Origin: Blastomonas sp. AAP53
GTDB taxonomy: Bacteria; Pseudomonadota; Alphaproteobacteria; Sphingomonadales; Sphingomonadaceae
Assembly (NCBI RefSeq): GCF_000331245.1
Contig: NZ_ANFZ01000006.1
Location: 434,001 to 498,000 of the forward strand
Reading direction: 5' to 3'
Length of the DNA stretch: 64,000 bases
Numbering within the stretch: the stretch's first letter is position 1; each line of letters begins with the position of its first letter. The notes below the pieces were generated by a model. The model was given only the letters and a program-made list of their open reading frames with translations. It made no database searches and had not been told where the DNA came from. This document shows, piece by piece, positions 17,939-25,155 of this stretch. Position numbers and translations under genes: made by a program.

Positions 17939-18400
17939 TCAAGTCGGTATCAGATGAGCCGATGCCCTGCGCAAAAAAATCGCACGGACTGTGATGTAGA
18001 GCGCAAGCCCGAACGGCCCCGCAGCAAAGGTGAAGAACAGGATGGGTGCCTGGATCAACCGGCCCTTCCATGTGCCCAGCCCATGCGCATCGGCGTTGCG
18101 CGCGATCCACAGGCCGACGAACAGGTCAAAGGTCAGATAATGCACCCAGCCGATCGTCACACCCGGGTCGCTGGCAAAGATGCTGCGCACACCGGCGATC
18201 GTGGAGAAATCCGCGCCGCCATCGGTGGGCACCACGCCGGTCATCACCAGCGTCAGCCCGGTTGCATAGCCCAGTGCCAGCAAAAGCACGGGGCCGAAGA
18301 ACAGGGCGCGCATCACGCTTTCGCGCCGGGGGGCGAGGATCAGCACCGCCCAGGCGATCATCGCCAGCAGGTTGGCAGCCCCGAATATCTGTTCCCACAT
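17939..18400 (-). CDS. ABA4-like membrane protein
   Basis: From ATG 18400, preceded by AAGGGG, the protein has 153 residues; a start at 18442 would add 14. It has four hydrophobic segments and the family signature TIGWVHYLTFDLFVGLWIARN, found in plant ABA4 and its bacterial homologues (DUF4281). ABA4 in plants is needed for neoxanthin synthesis. Bacterial members are uncharacterised as far as I know, though sphingomonads do make carotenoids such as nostoxanthin. A link to carotenoids here is a guess. It is divergent from pdxH. Confidence 0.85.
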   Translation of the reverse strand: MWEQIFGAANLLAMIAWAVLILAPRRESVMRALFFGPVLLLALGYATGLTLVMTGVVPTDGGADFSTIAGVRSIFASDPGVTIGWVHYLTFDLFVGLWIARNADAHGLGTWKGRLIQAPILFFTFAAGPFGLALYITVRAIFLRRASAHLIPT

Positions 18401-18539
18401 TGCCGGATACCCCTTGCGGGCCGCTCGCAAAGCCCTGTTCATCGCCTGACCGCTGCGGCATAAGCCGCACTGGCGGATTCACCACTGTCTTATATGGTTA
18501 AGGCAGTCAAGCGAGCCGCATTGACCAAGGCAGGACGAG

Positions 18540-19118
18540 ATGGCCGACGATCCCTTTGCGCTGTTCGATACATGGTATGCGCAAGCCCGCGAGACCGAGA
18601 TCAACGACAGCAACGCCATGGCGCTGGCGACCGCGAACGAGCAGGGTCACCCCTCGGTGCGCATGGTCCTGCTCAAGGGCCATGGCCCGGACGGTTTCAT
18701 CTTCTACACCAATTACGAAGGTCGAAAGGGCGGCGAACTGCTCGCCAATCCGCACGCCGCGTTGCTGTTCCACTGGAAATCGCTGCGCCGCCAGATTCGC
18801 ATCGAAGGGCCGGTTCAGGCTGTCGATGACGCGACGGCGGATGCCTATTTCGCCAGCCGGTCGCGCGATTCGCAATTGGGGGCATGGGCATCGGACCAGT
18901 CGCGGCCATTGCCCGAGCGCGGCATCTTCGAGCAGCGTTTTGCCGAAGTCGAGGCGCTGTTCGCCGAACGGCCAGTGCCACGCCCTCCGCATTGGTCTGG
19001 CTTTTGCGTCGTGCCGCAGCAGATCGAGTTCTGGGAAGATCGCGACCACCGCCTGCATCATCGCCGCTTGTTCACCCGCACCGCCCATGGCTGGAGCGAA
19101 GGATTGCTGTACCCATGA
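18540..19118 (+). CDS. pdxH: Pyridoxine/pyridoxamine 5'-phosphate oxidase
   Basis: PdxH uses FMN and oxygen to make pyridoxal 5'-phosphate. The 192-residue protein has the family core: SNAMALATANEQGHPSVRMV near the N-terminus, then FIFYTNYEGRKGGEL, RQIRIEGPVQ and SRDSQLGAWASDQS. The C-terminal dimerisation domain ends with RDHRLHHRRLFTR and WLY-like WSEGLLYP. The stop codon overlaps the phzF start (ATGA), so the two are coupled. Confidence 0.95.
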   Translation: MADDPFALFDTWYAQARETEINDSNAMALATANEQGHPSVRMVLLKGHGPDGFIFYTNYEGRKGGELLANPHAALLFHWKSLRRQIRIEGPVQAVDDATADAYFASRSRDSQLGAWASDQSRPLPERGIFEQRFAEVEALFAERPVPRPPHWSGFCVVPQQIEFWEDRDHRLHHRRLFTRTAHGWSEGLLYP

Positions 19119-19924
19119 CCACATTACCTGCCACGCTGCCCTATTGCCATATCGATGCCTTTGCCAACCGGCCGTTCACCGGCAATCAGGCGGCCGTGAT
19201 GCCACTGGAGGCATGGCCCGACGACGATGTGCTGCAGGCGATCGGCGAGGAGAACAATTTCGCCGAGACCGCGTTCATCGTGCCGATCGAAAGCGACGAG
19301 GCGGACTACGAGCTGCGCTGGTTCACCCCTGCGGTCGAGATCGCGATGTGCGGTCATGCCACGCTCGCGTCGGGGCATTATGCGTTCGAGAACGGGTTTG
19401 CAGGCGATACCGTGCGCTTTCTGACAAGGCAGGCTGGCGTGCTCAGCGTGAGCCGCAAGGACGACATGCTGACCTTGTCGCTACCCGCTCTTGCGCCATT
19501 GCCCGCGCCGCTGCCCGACTGGACCAGTCTGCTGGGTGGATTGCCGAGCGAATATCATGTCCATCCGGGACGCTACAACGTGCTGCTGTTCGACAATGCG
19601 CAGGATGTCCTGGCGCTGCAGCCGGATTTCAAGGCATTGGCGGCAATGGGCGATCACCAGTTCATCTGCACCGCGCCGGGCCAGGACACCGACGTGCTCA
19701 GCCGCGTGTTCGTGCCGGGGGCAGGGGTGGATGAAGACAGCGTGACCGGCTCTGCCCATGCCGTGCTGACCCCGTTCTGGGCGGCACGTCTGGGGCGCGA
19801 CAGCTTTACCGCCTGCCAAGCCAGCGCGCGTGGCGGATTGCTGCTGTGCACCCTGGCAGACGACCGCGCCATCCTGGGCGGGCAGTGCTTTACCGTGGTC
19901 ACGGGGACGTTCCGGCTACGGTAA
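19115..19924 (+). CDS. PhzF family isomerase/epimerase-like protein
   Basis: From ATG 19115 the protein has 269 residues. It shows the PhzF fold marks: AFANRPFTGNQAAV, the catalytic glutamate in NNFAETAF, RWFTPAVEIAMCGHATLAS, and DEDSVTGSAH in the second half. PhzF isomerises a dihydroanthranilate in phenazine synthesis, but most relatives (YddE-like) have unknown substrates. No phenazine genes are nearby, so that pathway is unlikely. The ATG overlaps the pdxH stop by four bases. Confidence 0.92.
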   Translation: MTTLPATLPYCHIDAFANRPFTGNQAAVMPLEAWPDDDVLQAIGEENNFAETAFIVPIESDEADYELRWFTPAVEIAMCGHATLASGHYAFENGFAGDTVRFLTRQAGVLSVSRKDDMLTLSLPALAPLPAPLPDWTSLLGGLPSEYHVHPGRYNVLLFDNAQDVLALQPDFKALAAMGDHQFICTAPGQDTDVLSRVFVPGAGVDEDSVTGSAHAVLTPFWAARLGRDSFTACQASARGGLLLCTLADDRAILGGQCFTVVTGTFRLR

Positions 19925-19934
19925 CGGCAGGCAT

Positions 19935-19960
19935 GTCCTCTCTCGCCTGCGGGAGAGGAC
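19935..19960. terminator. Hairpin between convergent genes
   Basis: GTCCTCTC pairs with GAGAGGAC, and two further pairs extend the stem inward to a 6-base loop (GCCTGC). It sits in the 42 bp between the ends of phzF and the convergent gene at 19967. No strong T run is present, so termination is a guess from position and shape. Confidence 0.4.
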
Positions 19961-19966
19961 CATCGG

Positions 19967-20596
19967 TCAGCTTCCTTGAGCGCCCTTGGCTTTCTGCGCG
20001 GCGGTCATGGCATCCCAGGTGTCCCAGTCGATGCTGCGGCCGGGATAGGCAACGCGCTTGAACGGCCATTCTTTCGCCACCCAGTCTTTGGCCCAAGCAT
20101 AGAGCTCCGCGTCGAAGCCCGCGTCATATTCAGCCTTGGTCACCCACATCGTGACCACCGCGTCATAGCCCTCGATCTCGCTGGGGTAGACGTACACGCA
20201 GCCGCGCTCGCGCTTTCCATCGGGCGTCAGCACGGCATAAGCGAACGACTCTCGCCGCTCGAAACGACCCTGCTCGGTCTGCATGTCCTTCATCGCGTCG
20301 GCATCGGCCACGCCCGGATGCGGCCAGCTCGTGCTGCGGGTGAAGGTCTTCTGCAGGTGCTCGATCGACGACATGTACGCGTCGAAATCGACTTTGACGA
20401 GATCGGGTCCCAGCGGCACAACCTTGAACGACGACGTCGTCACCAGCGTCGGCACATCAAAATCGGCAGCAACAAAAGGTGCGGTCCGGCTTGCCTCAGA
20501 CGCGCTCGCGGAAGCCATCGCCTGTGCAGGCGCTGAGCTTGCCGACAAGACCATCATGGCTGCTGCCAGCGCCGCTATGTACTTCATCCGCTGCAT
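19967..20596 (-). CDS. Exported protein of unknown function
   Basis: I chose ATG 20596, which has GGGGG at a good distance. The 209-residue product has a signal peptide, MQRMKYIAALAAAMMVLSAS, with a cut after APAQA. A longer frame from 20689 overlaps the preceding gene and lacks support. The mature part begins FVAADFDVPTLV and contains FTRSTSWPHP, ESFAYAVLTPDGKRERGCVYVYPS and VTMWVTKAEYDAGFD, which look like the core of a GNAT-like fold. I cannot name a function. It follows a serine hydrolase gene by 58 bp on the same strand. Confidence 0.75.
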   Translation of the reverse strand: MQRMKYIAALAAAMMVLSASSAPAQAMASASASEASRTAPFVAADFDVPTLVTTSSFKVVPLGPDLVKVDFDAYMSSIEHLQKTFTRSTSWPHPGVADADAMKDMQTEQGRFERRESFAYAVLTPDGKRERGCVYVYPSEIEGYDAVVTMWVTKAEYDAGFDAELYAWAKDWVAKEWPFKRVAYPGRSIDWDTWDAMTAAQKAKGAQGS

Positions 20597-20654
20597 ATCG
20601 TGCCCCCGCCAGTTCCGATTCCTTCGCAAGTCTGACAGAGGTCGGGCGATCAGC

Positions 20655-21791
20655 CTAGTCCTTCGGGAACATCGCGGCGATTTTGCCAATCTGTTCCTTC
20701 ACCGGGTCCAGTTCGTTGTCCTGAGTCTTGCCCAGCCGCACGATCGTCAGCCGCTGGCTGGGGCTGACGATGACGAACTGGCCCAGATGGCCTTGCGCTG
20801 CGAAGACATCACCAGGGAGCAGGTCGGGATACAATATCTTGCGCTGCCCCGCAGCACTGGGCTTGTTGAGCCAGATATGGCCGCCATAGGTTGGATTGTT
20901 GGGCGAGCTGGTGAGCATGAAATCCACCCAGCCGCGGGTGAGAAACTGGTTGCCCGCGATCGAGCCCTTGTTGCGCAGGAATTCGCCGAACTTGGCCCAG
21001 TCGCGCGCATTGGCCTGGATGATCGATCCGCCGATCATCGTGCCCGAAGCGTCGAACTCCGGCACCATCGACGACATGCCCAAAGGTTCGATCAACCGGC
21101 CGCGGATATAGCCCAGCATCGCGCGTCGTCGCACATCGGGGTCCTTGCTGTCGGTCAGCTGCCGGGTGATGATATCAGACAGGATCACCGTCGTGTTGGT
21201 CGAATACTCGAATTTCGATCCGGGCTCGGCCTCCAGCGGCTGGCTGGCGGCATAGCGCACCATGTTGTCTCGCCCGTCGAGGAACAGCATGCGCACCTCG
21301 TCAGAATCATACGGCGGATCTCCCGCTTCGGTGTGCTGCAGGCCAGCGGACATGTGCAGCAGATGGCGCAGCGTGATCGCGCCGCGCGGATCGCCCGGGC
21401 GCTGCCAGTCGGGCACCGGGGCAGGGGCATCAAGCGCGAGCCGACCGTCGGTTACCATCAATCCGACCAGTACCGCCGTCACGCTCTTGGCCATCGACCA
21501 GCTGATGAACTTGGTGCCCTGGTCGTAACCTGGGGCATAACGTTCCGCGACGATCTGCCCGCCGCGCATGATCACCAGCGCGCGGGTCTCGGCATATTCG
21601 TCCTCGTTGAACAGCTTGTCGATCTCGGCGTTGAGCGCCGCGGCTGACACACCGGGGACATCGGCGATCATTGTCTCGCCGGTGTCGGCCGCCTTGCTCT
21701 CCAGTCCGTAAAGACCGAAAGCGGTTGCGCCCACAAGGCTGGTTGCGGCAAGGGCGAGGAGTATGCGGTGCTTCATGGCTGCTTCCATCAA
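20655..21791 (-). CDS. Beta-lactamase-family serine hydrolase, exported
   Basis: The 378-residue protein has a hydrophobic N-terminus (RILLALAATSLVGATAFGLYGL) that is a signal peptide or membrane anchor. The class C beta-lactamase/DD-peptidase fold follows, with S99-x-x-K102 in SWSMAKSVT, the Tyr-Ser pair Y196-S197 in FEYSTNT, and a GGHIW segment in place of KTG. Such proteins include esterases, peptidases and penicillin-binding protein relatives. A true beta-lactamase role is not supported. The next gene on the strand is an exported unknown. Confidence 0.9.
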   Translation of the reverse strand: MMEAAMKHRILLALAATSLVGATAFGLYGLESKAADTGETMIADVPGVSAAALNAEIDKLFNEDEYAETRALVIMRGGQIVAERYAPGYDQGTKFISWSMAKSVTAVLVGLMVTDGRLALDAPAPVPDWQRPGDPRGAITLRHLLHMSAGLQHTEAGDPPYDSDEVRMLFLDGRDNMVRYAASQPLEAEPGSKFEYSTNTTVILSDIITRQLTDSKDPDVRRRAMLGYIRGRLIEPLGMSSMVPEFDASGTMIGGSIIQANARDWAKFGEFLRNKGSIAGNQFLTRGWVDFMLTSSPNNPTYGGHIWLNKPSAAGQRKILYPDLLPGDVFAAQGHLGQFVIVSPSQRLTIVRLGKTQDNELDPVKEQIGKIAAMFPKD

Positions 21792-21805
21792 TCAGGCGGG
21801 GATCA

Positions 21806-22171
21806 ATGGCAACTCGAAATATGGGCATGGCGGAGGCCAGCGGCGGTCGCCTGAAATGGGTTTTGCTGGCCGTGCTGCTGATGGCAGCGGTCGCGATTGC
21901 CTATCTGTGGCCCAGCCTGCGCGCCTATAGCCAGACCGGCGCTGCCTATTCTGCGCGAGTTGTGTGTTCGTGCCGCTACATCGGCGGGCGCGAGCTGGGC
22001 GACTGCGAAAAGGATCTGGAACCGGGGATGGAGGTGGTGAGCCTGAGCGAAGCTGCCGATGCCAAGCGCATCGATGCGACCGTCCCGTTAATGGCTGCGG
22101 AAAGCGCGGAATATCGCGATGGCTGGGGCTGTGTGCTGATGACGCCGAAGGAGCGCGAGCAGGCTGACTGA
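21806..22171 (+). CDS. Small membrane-anchored protein with cysteine pairs
   Basis: From ATG 21806 (GGGG six bases upstream) the product has 121 residues. A single membrane segment, LKWVLLAVLLMAAVAIAYLW, is followed by an exported domain with cysteines in VVCSCRYIGGRELGDCEKD and GWGCVLM, which could form two disulfides. The phrase EPGMEVVSLSEAADAKRI suggests a globular fold. I do not recognise the family, although the Cys pattern looks conserved. It is divergent from the serine hydrolase by 14 bp, so the start regions nearly touch. Confidence 0.68.
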   Translation: MATRNMGMAEASGGRLKWVLLAVLLMAAVAIAYLWPSLRAYSQTGAAYSARVVCSCRYIGGRELGDCEKDLEPGMEVVSLSEAADAKRIDATVPLMAAESAEYRDGWGCVLMTPKEREQAD

Positions 22172-22182
22172 CCGGGGGCGGG

Positions 22183-22470
22183 TCAGCTCTCGTCGCGGAT
22201 CTTTTCGTGGTGGCGGATGACTTCGTCGATCACGAACCGCAGGAATTTTTCAGAAAAGTCAGGGTCGAGATCGGCATCGACCGCCAGCCGCTTCATCCGC
22301 GCAATCTGTTCCACCTCGCGGTTGGGGTCGGCAGGTGGCAGATCGGTCTTCGCCTTGTATTCGCCCACCGCTTTGGTGATCTTGAACCGCTCGGCCAGCA
22401 TGAAGATGAGCGCGGCATCGATATTGTCGATGCTTTGTCGAAATGCAGCCAGAACCGGGTCTTGCGCCAT
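22183..22470 (-). CDS. Chorismate mutase, AroQ type
   Basis: The 95-residue all-helical protein matches monofunctional AroQ chorismate mutase, which converts chorismate to prephenate on the path to Phe and Tyr. Marks are FRQSIDNIDAALIFMLAERF, the lysine in VGEYKAK, and NREVEQIARM with the Arg-Glu pair of the active site. There is no signal peptide, so it acts in the cytosol. It is divergent from the polyprenyl synthase gene. Confidence 0.93.
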   Translation of the reverse strand: MAQDPVLAAFRQSIDNIDAALIFMLAERFKITKAVGEYKAKTDLPPADPNREVEQIARMKRLAVDADLDPDFSEKFLRFVIDEVIRHHEKIRDES

Positions 22471-22538
22471 ATGCCGTGTGCCTTGTCAGAATCGGGCAAC
22501 GCATTGCTGTACGTTGCGCTTTGAGCTTGCCTTAAGCC

Positions 22539-23591
22539 ATGCGGATTGCCACATCGCAACCCATGACAGCGACTGTTCACCCGATAGGCCGCCCCGGCGC
22601 CGCGCCTGCACCCGCCCCGAGCCTCGATCCGATCATGGCGCTGGTCGCGCATGACATGAATTCGGTCAACAGCGTGATTCTCGACCGTATGCAGTCGAAA
22701 ATCCCGCTGATTCCAGAGCTTGCAGGCCATCTGATCGCGGGCGGCGGCAAGCGGATGCGCCCCATGCTCACGCTGGCCTGCGCGCGGCTGCTCGACTATC
22801 CGGGCAACCGTCATCACAAGCTCGCTGCCGCAGTCGAATTCATCCACACCGCCACCTTGCTGCATGACGATGTTGTCGATGGGTCGGACATGCGGCGTGG
22901 CAAGAAGGCTGCCAATCTGGTGTTCGGCAATCCCGCGACAGTGCTGGTCGGCGATTTCCTGTTCAGCCGTTCGTTCGAGCTGATGGTCGAAGACGGTTCG
23001 CTCAAGGTGCTGAAGATCCTTTCGGGCGCATCTGCGATCATCGCCGAGGGCGAGGTTGACCAGCTGACGGCGCAGCGCCAGATCGAAACCAGCGAAGAGC
23101 GCTATCTCGCGATCATCGGCGCCAAGACCGCCGCGCTGTTCGCCGCCGCCTGCCGAATCGCCGCCGTCGTGGCCGAGCGCAACGAGGCCGACGAGCTCGC
23201 GCTCGATGCCTATGGCCGCAACCTCGGCATCGCTTTCCAGTTGGTCGACGATGCCATCGATTATGTTTCCGACGCGGCAAAGATGGGCAAGGATGTCGGC
23301 GACGATTTCCGCGATGGCAAGGTTACGCTGCCCGTCATCCTGGCCTACGCGCATGGAACGCCCGAAGAGCGCAAGTTCTGGGAAGCTGCGATCATCGGGC
23401 ACCGTACGTCGGACGAGGATCTGGCGCATGCCACCGATCTGCTGCGCCGACATAGTGCCATCGATCTGACGCTCGACCGCGCCCGCCATTTTGGCCAGCG
23501 CGCGATCGATGCGATCGCGGGCTTCCCCAATGGCAAGGCCAAGTCGGCGCTGATCGAAACGGTCGAATTCGCGATCGCGCGGGGCTATTGA
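22539..23591 (+). CDS. Polyprenyl diphosphate synthase (octa-/decaprenyl type)
   Basis: This trans-prenyltransferase builds the long isoprenoid side chain of ubiquinone. The 350-residue protein holds both Asp-rich motifs: LLHDDVVDGSDMRRG (DDxxD) and FQLVDDAIDYV. It also carries GGGKRMRPML and KTAALFAA. Sphingomonads make Q10, so it is probably a decaprenyl synthase, but chain length cannot be read safely. An earlier ATG (22539) is used; an ATG at 22563 would give MTATVHPIG and eight fewer residues. Confidence 0.93.
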   Translation: MRIATSQPMTATVHPIGRPGAAPAPAPSLDPIMALVAHDMNSVNSVILDRMQSKIPLIPELAGHLIAGGGKRMRPMLTLACARLLDYPGNRHHKLAAAVEFIHTATLLHDDVVDGSDMRRGKKAANLVFGNPATVLVGDFLFSRSFELMVEDGSLKVLKILSGASAIIAEGEVDQLTAQRQIETSEERYLAIIGAKTAALFAAACRIAAVVAERNEADELALDAYGRNLGIAFQLVDDAIDYVSDAAKMGKDVGDDFRDGKVTLPVILAYAHGTPEERKFWEAAIIGHRTSDEDLAHATDLLRRHSAIDLTLDRARHFGQRAIDAIAGFPNGKAKSALIETVEFAIARGY

Positions 23592-23643
23592 CGGCGGCTG
23601 ACCCGAATCACCGGGTGAGCCCGGTCCATCGAGTTTCAGTCCC

Positions 23644-25050
23644 ATGACGGCGGTTTCAGCCAGTTCCACTCCTGACGTGAATCGCAAGGGCGGCCTTGCG
23701 ATCGAAATCCGCGCGCTGCTTCTGCTCGCCGGGCCGCTGGTGCTGGGCAATCTGGCGCAGATGGCGATCCACACCACCGAGGTCATTATCCTGGGGCGCT
23801 ATGATGTTCAGGCGCTGGCGGCGGCGGCGCTCGCGGTGAACCTGTATTTCGCCTGCGGCACCTTCGGCATGGGGTTGATGACCGCTGCCTCACCGATGAT
23901 CGCGGCAGAGCGGGGACGGCGTGCCCATTCGGTGCGCGATATCCGCCGGACGGTGCGCCAGGGCTTCTGGGTGGCGCTGACCGTGTGCGTGCCGATCTGG
24001 GCGGTGCTGTGGCAGGCCGAAGCACTCTTTCTGCTGATGGGGCAACAGGCCGATCTGGCGCGCGATGCCGGTCAGTTCATGCGCGTGGCGATGTGGGGCC
24101 TGCTGCCCTGGCTGTTGCAGTTCGTGCTGCGCATGTATGTCTCTGCGCTGGAGCGGCCCATCTGGGGGGTCATCGTCACCTTGTGCGGTGTCGCGGTCAA
24201 CCTGATCGTGTGCTGGGCCTTGGTGTTTGGCAATCTGGGCTTCCCCGAAATGGGGCTGATGGGGGCCGCGACCGCCAACCTCGTCGCCAATTGCACGCTG
24301 TTTCTGGTCATGGCCTTGGTCGTGACCCTAGTGAAGCCTTTCCGGCGGTATCGCATTTTCGGGCGGTTCTGGGTGGCCGACTGGCCGCGCTATGCCGGGC
24401 TGTTCCGTCTGGGCCTGCCGATCGCGATCACCTTTGCCTTCGAGGTCGCGATCTTCAGCGCGGCAGCTTTCCTGATGGGGCTGATCAGCCGCGATTCGCT
24501 GGCGGCCCACGCGGTGGCGATCCAGATCGCTTCATTTGCGTTCATGGTTCCGTTCAGCCTGTCGCAGGCGGCGACGGTGCGGGTCGGGCTGCACCATGGC
24601 CGGCGCGATGCGGTGGCCGCGTCGCGCGCGGGCTGGGCGGCTTTGGGCGTAGGGGTCATCGCGGCATGCGCGATGTCGGCGATCATGACCGCCTTTCCCG
24701 AGTTTCTCGTTGGGCTGTTCATCGATCCCACCGATACGACCGCTGCGGCGGCGTTCCAGCTGGCGCTGGGCTTCATTGTCATCGCGGCAATCTTCCAGCT
24801 GGTCGATGCCGTGCAGGCGGTGGGGGCAGGGGTGCTGCGCGGGCTGCAGGATACGCGCTGGCCGATGCTGTTTGCCGCGTTCGGCTATTGGGTGGTCGGC
24901 ATGGGCACCGCGTGGTTCTTCGCCTTCCGGCTGGGCTGGGACGGCGTGGGCGTGTGGATTGGCCTGGCCGCCGGGCTGGCGGTGGTCTCTGTGCTGATGG
25001 TCGGCCGGTGGATGATGCGCGCAAAGCTCGGGCTGGGGGTTTACCAGTAG
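23644..25050 (+). CDS. MATE family efflux transporter
   Basis: The 468-residue protein has twelve predicted membrane segments in two homologous halves. The first half opens with LLLLAGPLVLGNLAQMAIHTTEVIILGRYD, with the ALAAAALAVNLYF segment that follows being typical of NorM/DinF-like MATE proteins. The family exports cationic drugs, or other compounds, in exchange for sodium or protons. The substrate is unknown. It is followed by a long perfect hairpin and then hrpB. Confidence 0.92.
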   Translation: MTAVSASSTPDVNRKGGLAIEIRALLLLAGPLVLGNLAQMAIHTTEVIILGRYDVQALAAAALAVNLYFACGTFGMGLMTAASPMIAAERGRRAHSVRDIRRTVRQGFWVALTVCVPIWAVLWQAEALFLLMGQQADLARDAGQFMRVAMWGLLPWLLQFVLRMYVSALERPIWGVIVTLCGVAVNLIVCWALVFGNLGFPEMGLMGAATANLVANCTLFLVMALVVTLVKPFRRYRIFGRFWVADWPRYAGLFRLGLPIAITFAFEVAIFSAAAFLMGLISRDSLAAHAVAIQIASFAFMVPFSLSQAATVRVGLHHGRRDAVAASRAGWAALGVGVIAACAMSAIMTAFPEFLVGLFIDPTDTTAAAAFQLALGFIVIAAIFQLVDAVQAVGAGVLRGLQDTRWPMLFAAFGYWVVGMGTAWFFAFRLGWDGVGVWIGLAAGLAVVSVLMVGRWMMRAKLGLGVYQ

Positions 25051-25067
25051 TGCACCCGTTTCCGAGT

Positions 25068-25133
25068 TCCCGAGCGAAGTCGAGGGACGTGCGCGCAAAC
25101 GGTAGAGCGCACGTCCCTCGACTTCGCTCGGGA
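25068..25133. repeat. Perfect 27-bp inverted repeat (REP-like)
   Basis: The arms at 25068-25094 and 25107-25133 are exact reverse complements, separated by a 12-base loop. The core gagcgaagtcgagggacg is a well-known intergenic repeat of sphingomonads and relatives. It lies between MATE and hrpB, ending 22 bp before the hrpB ATG. It may stop transcription or affect mRNA stability; it is not followed by a T run. Confidence 0.85.
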
Positions 25134-25155
25134 CAGACGGAAGGGGGAAGCAGGC

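Noticed and set aside
19115-19924. Phenazine biosynthesis gene
   Set aside because: PhzF-like proteins are widespread without phenazines, and no other phz gene is near.
19967-20689. Long form of the exported protein from 20689
   Set aside because: The added 31 residues overlap the serine hydrolase gene, are Arg-rich and hide an evident signal peptide at 20596.
20655-21791. Antibiotic-resistance beta-lactamase
   Set aside because: The fold and SxxK fit, but the KTG box is replaced and the family is dominated by esterases and peptidases.
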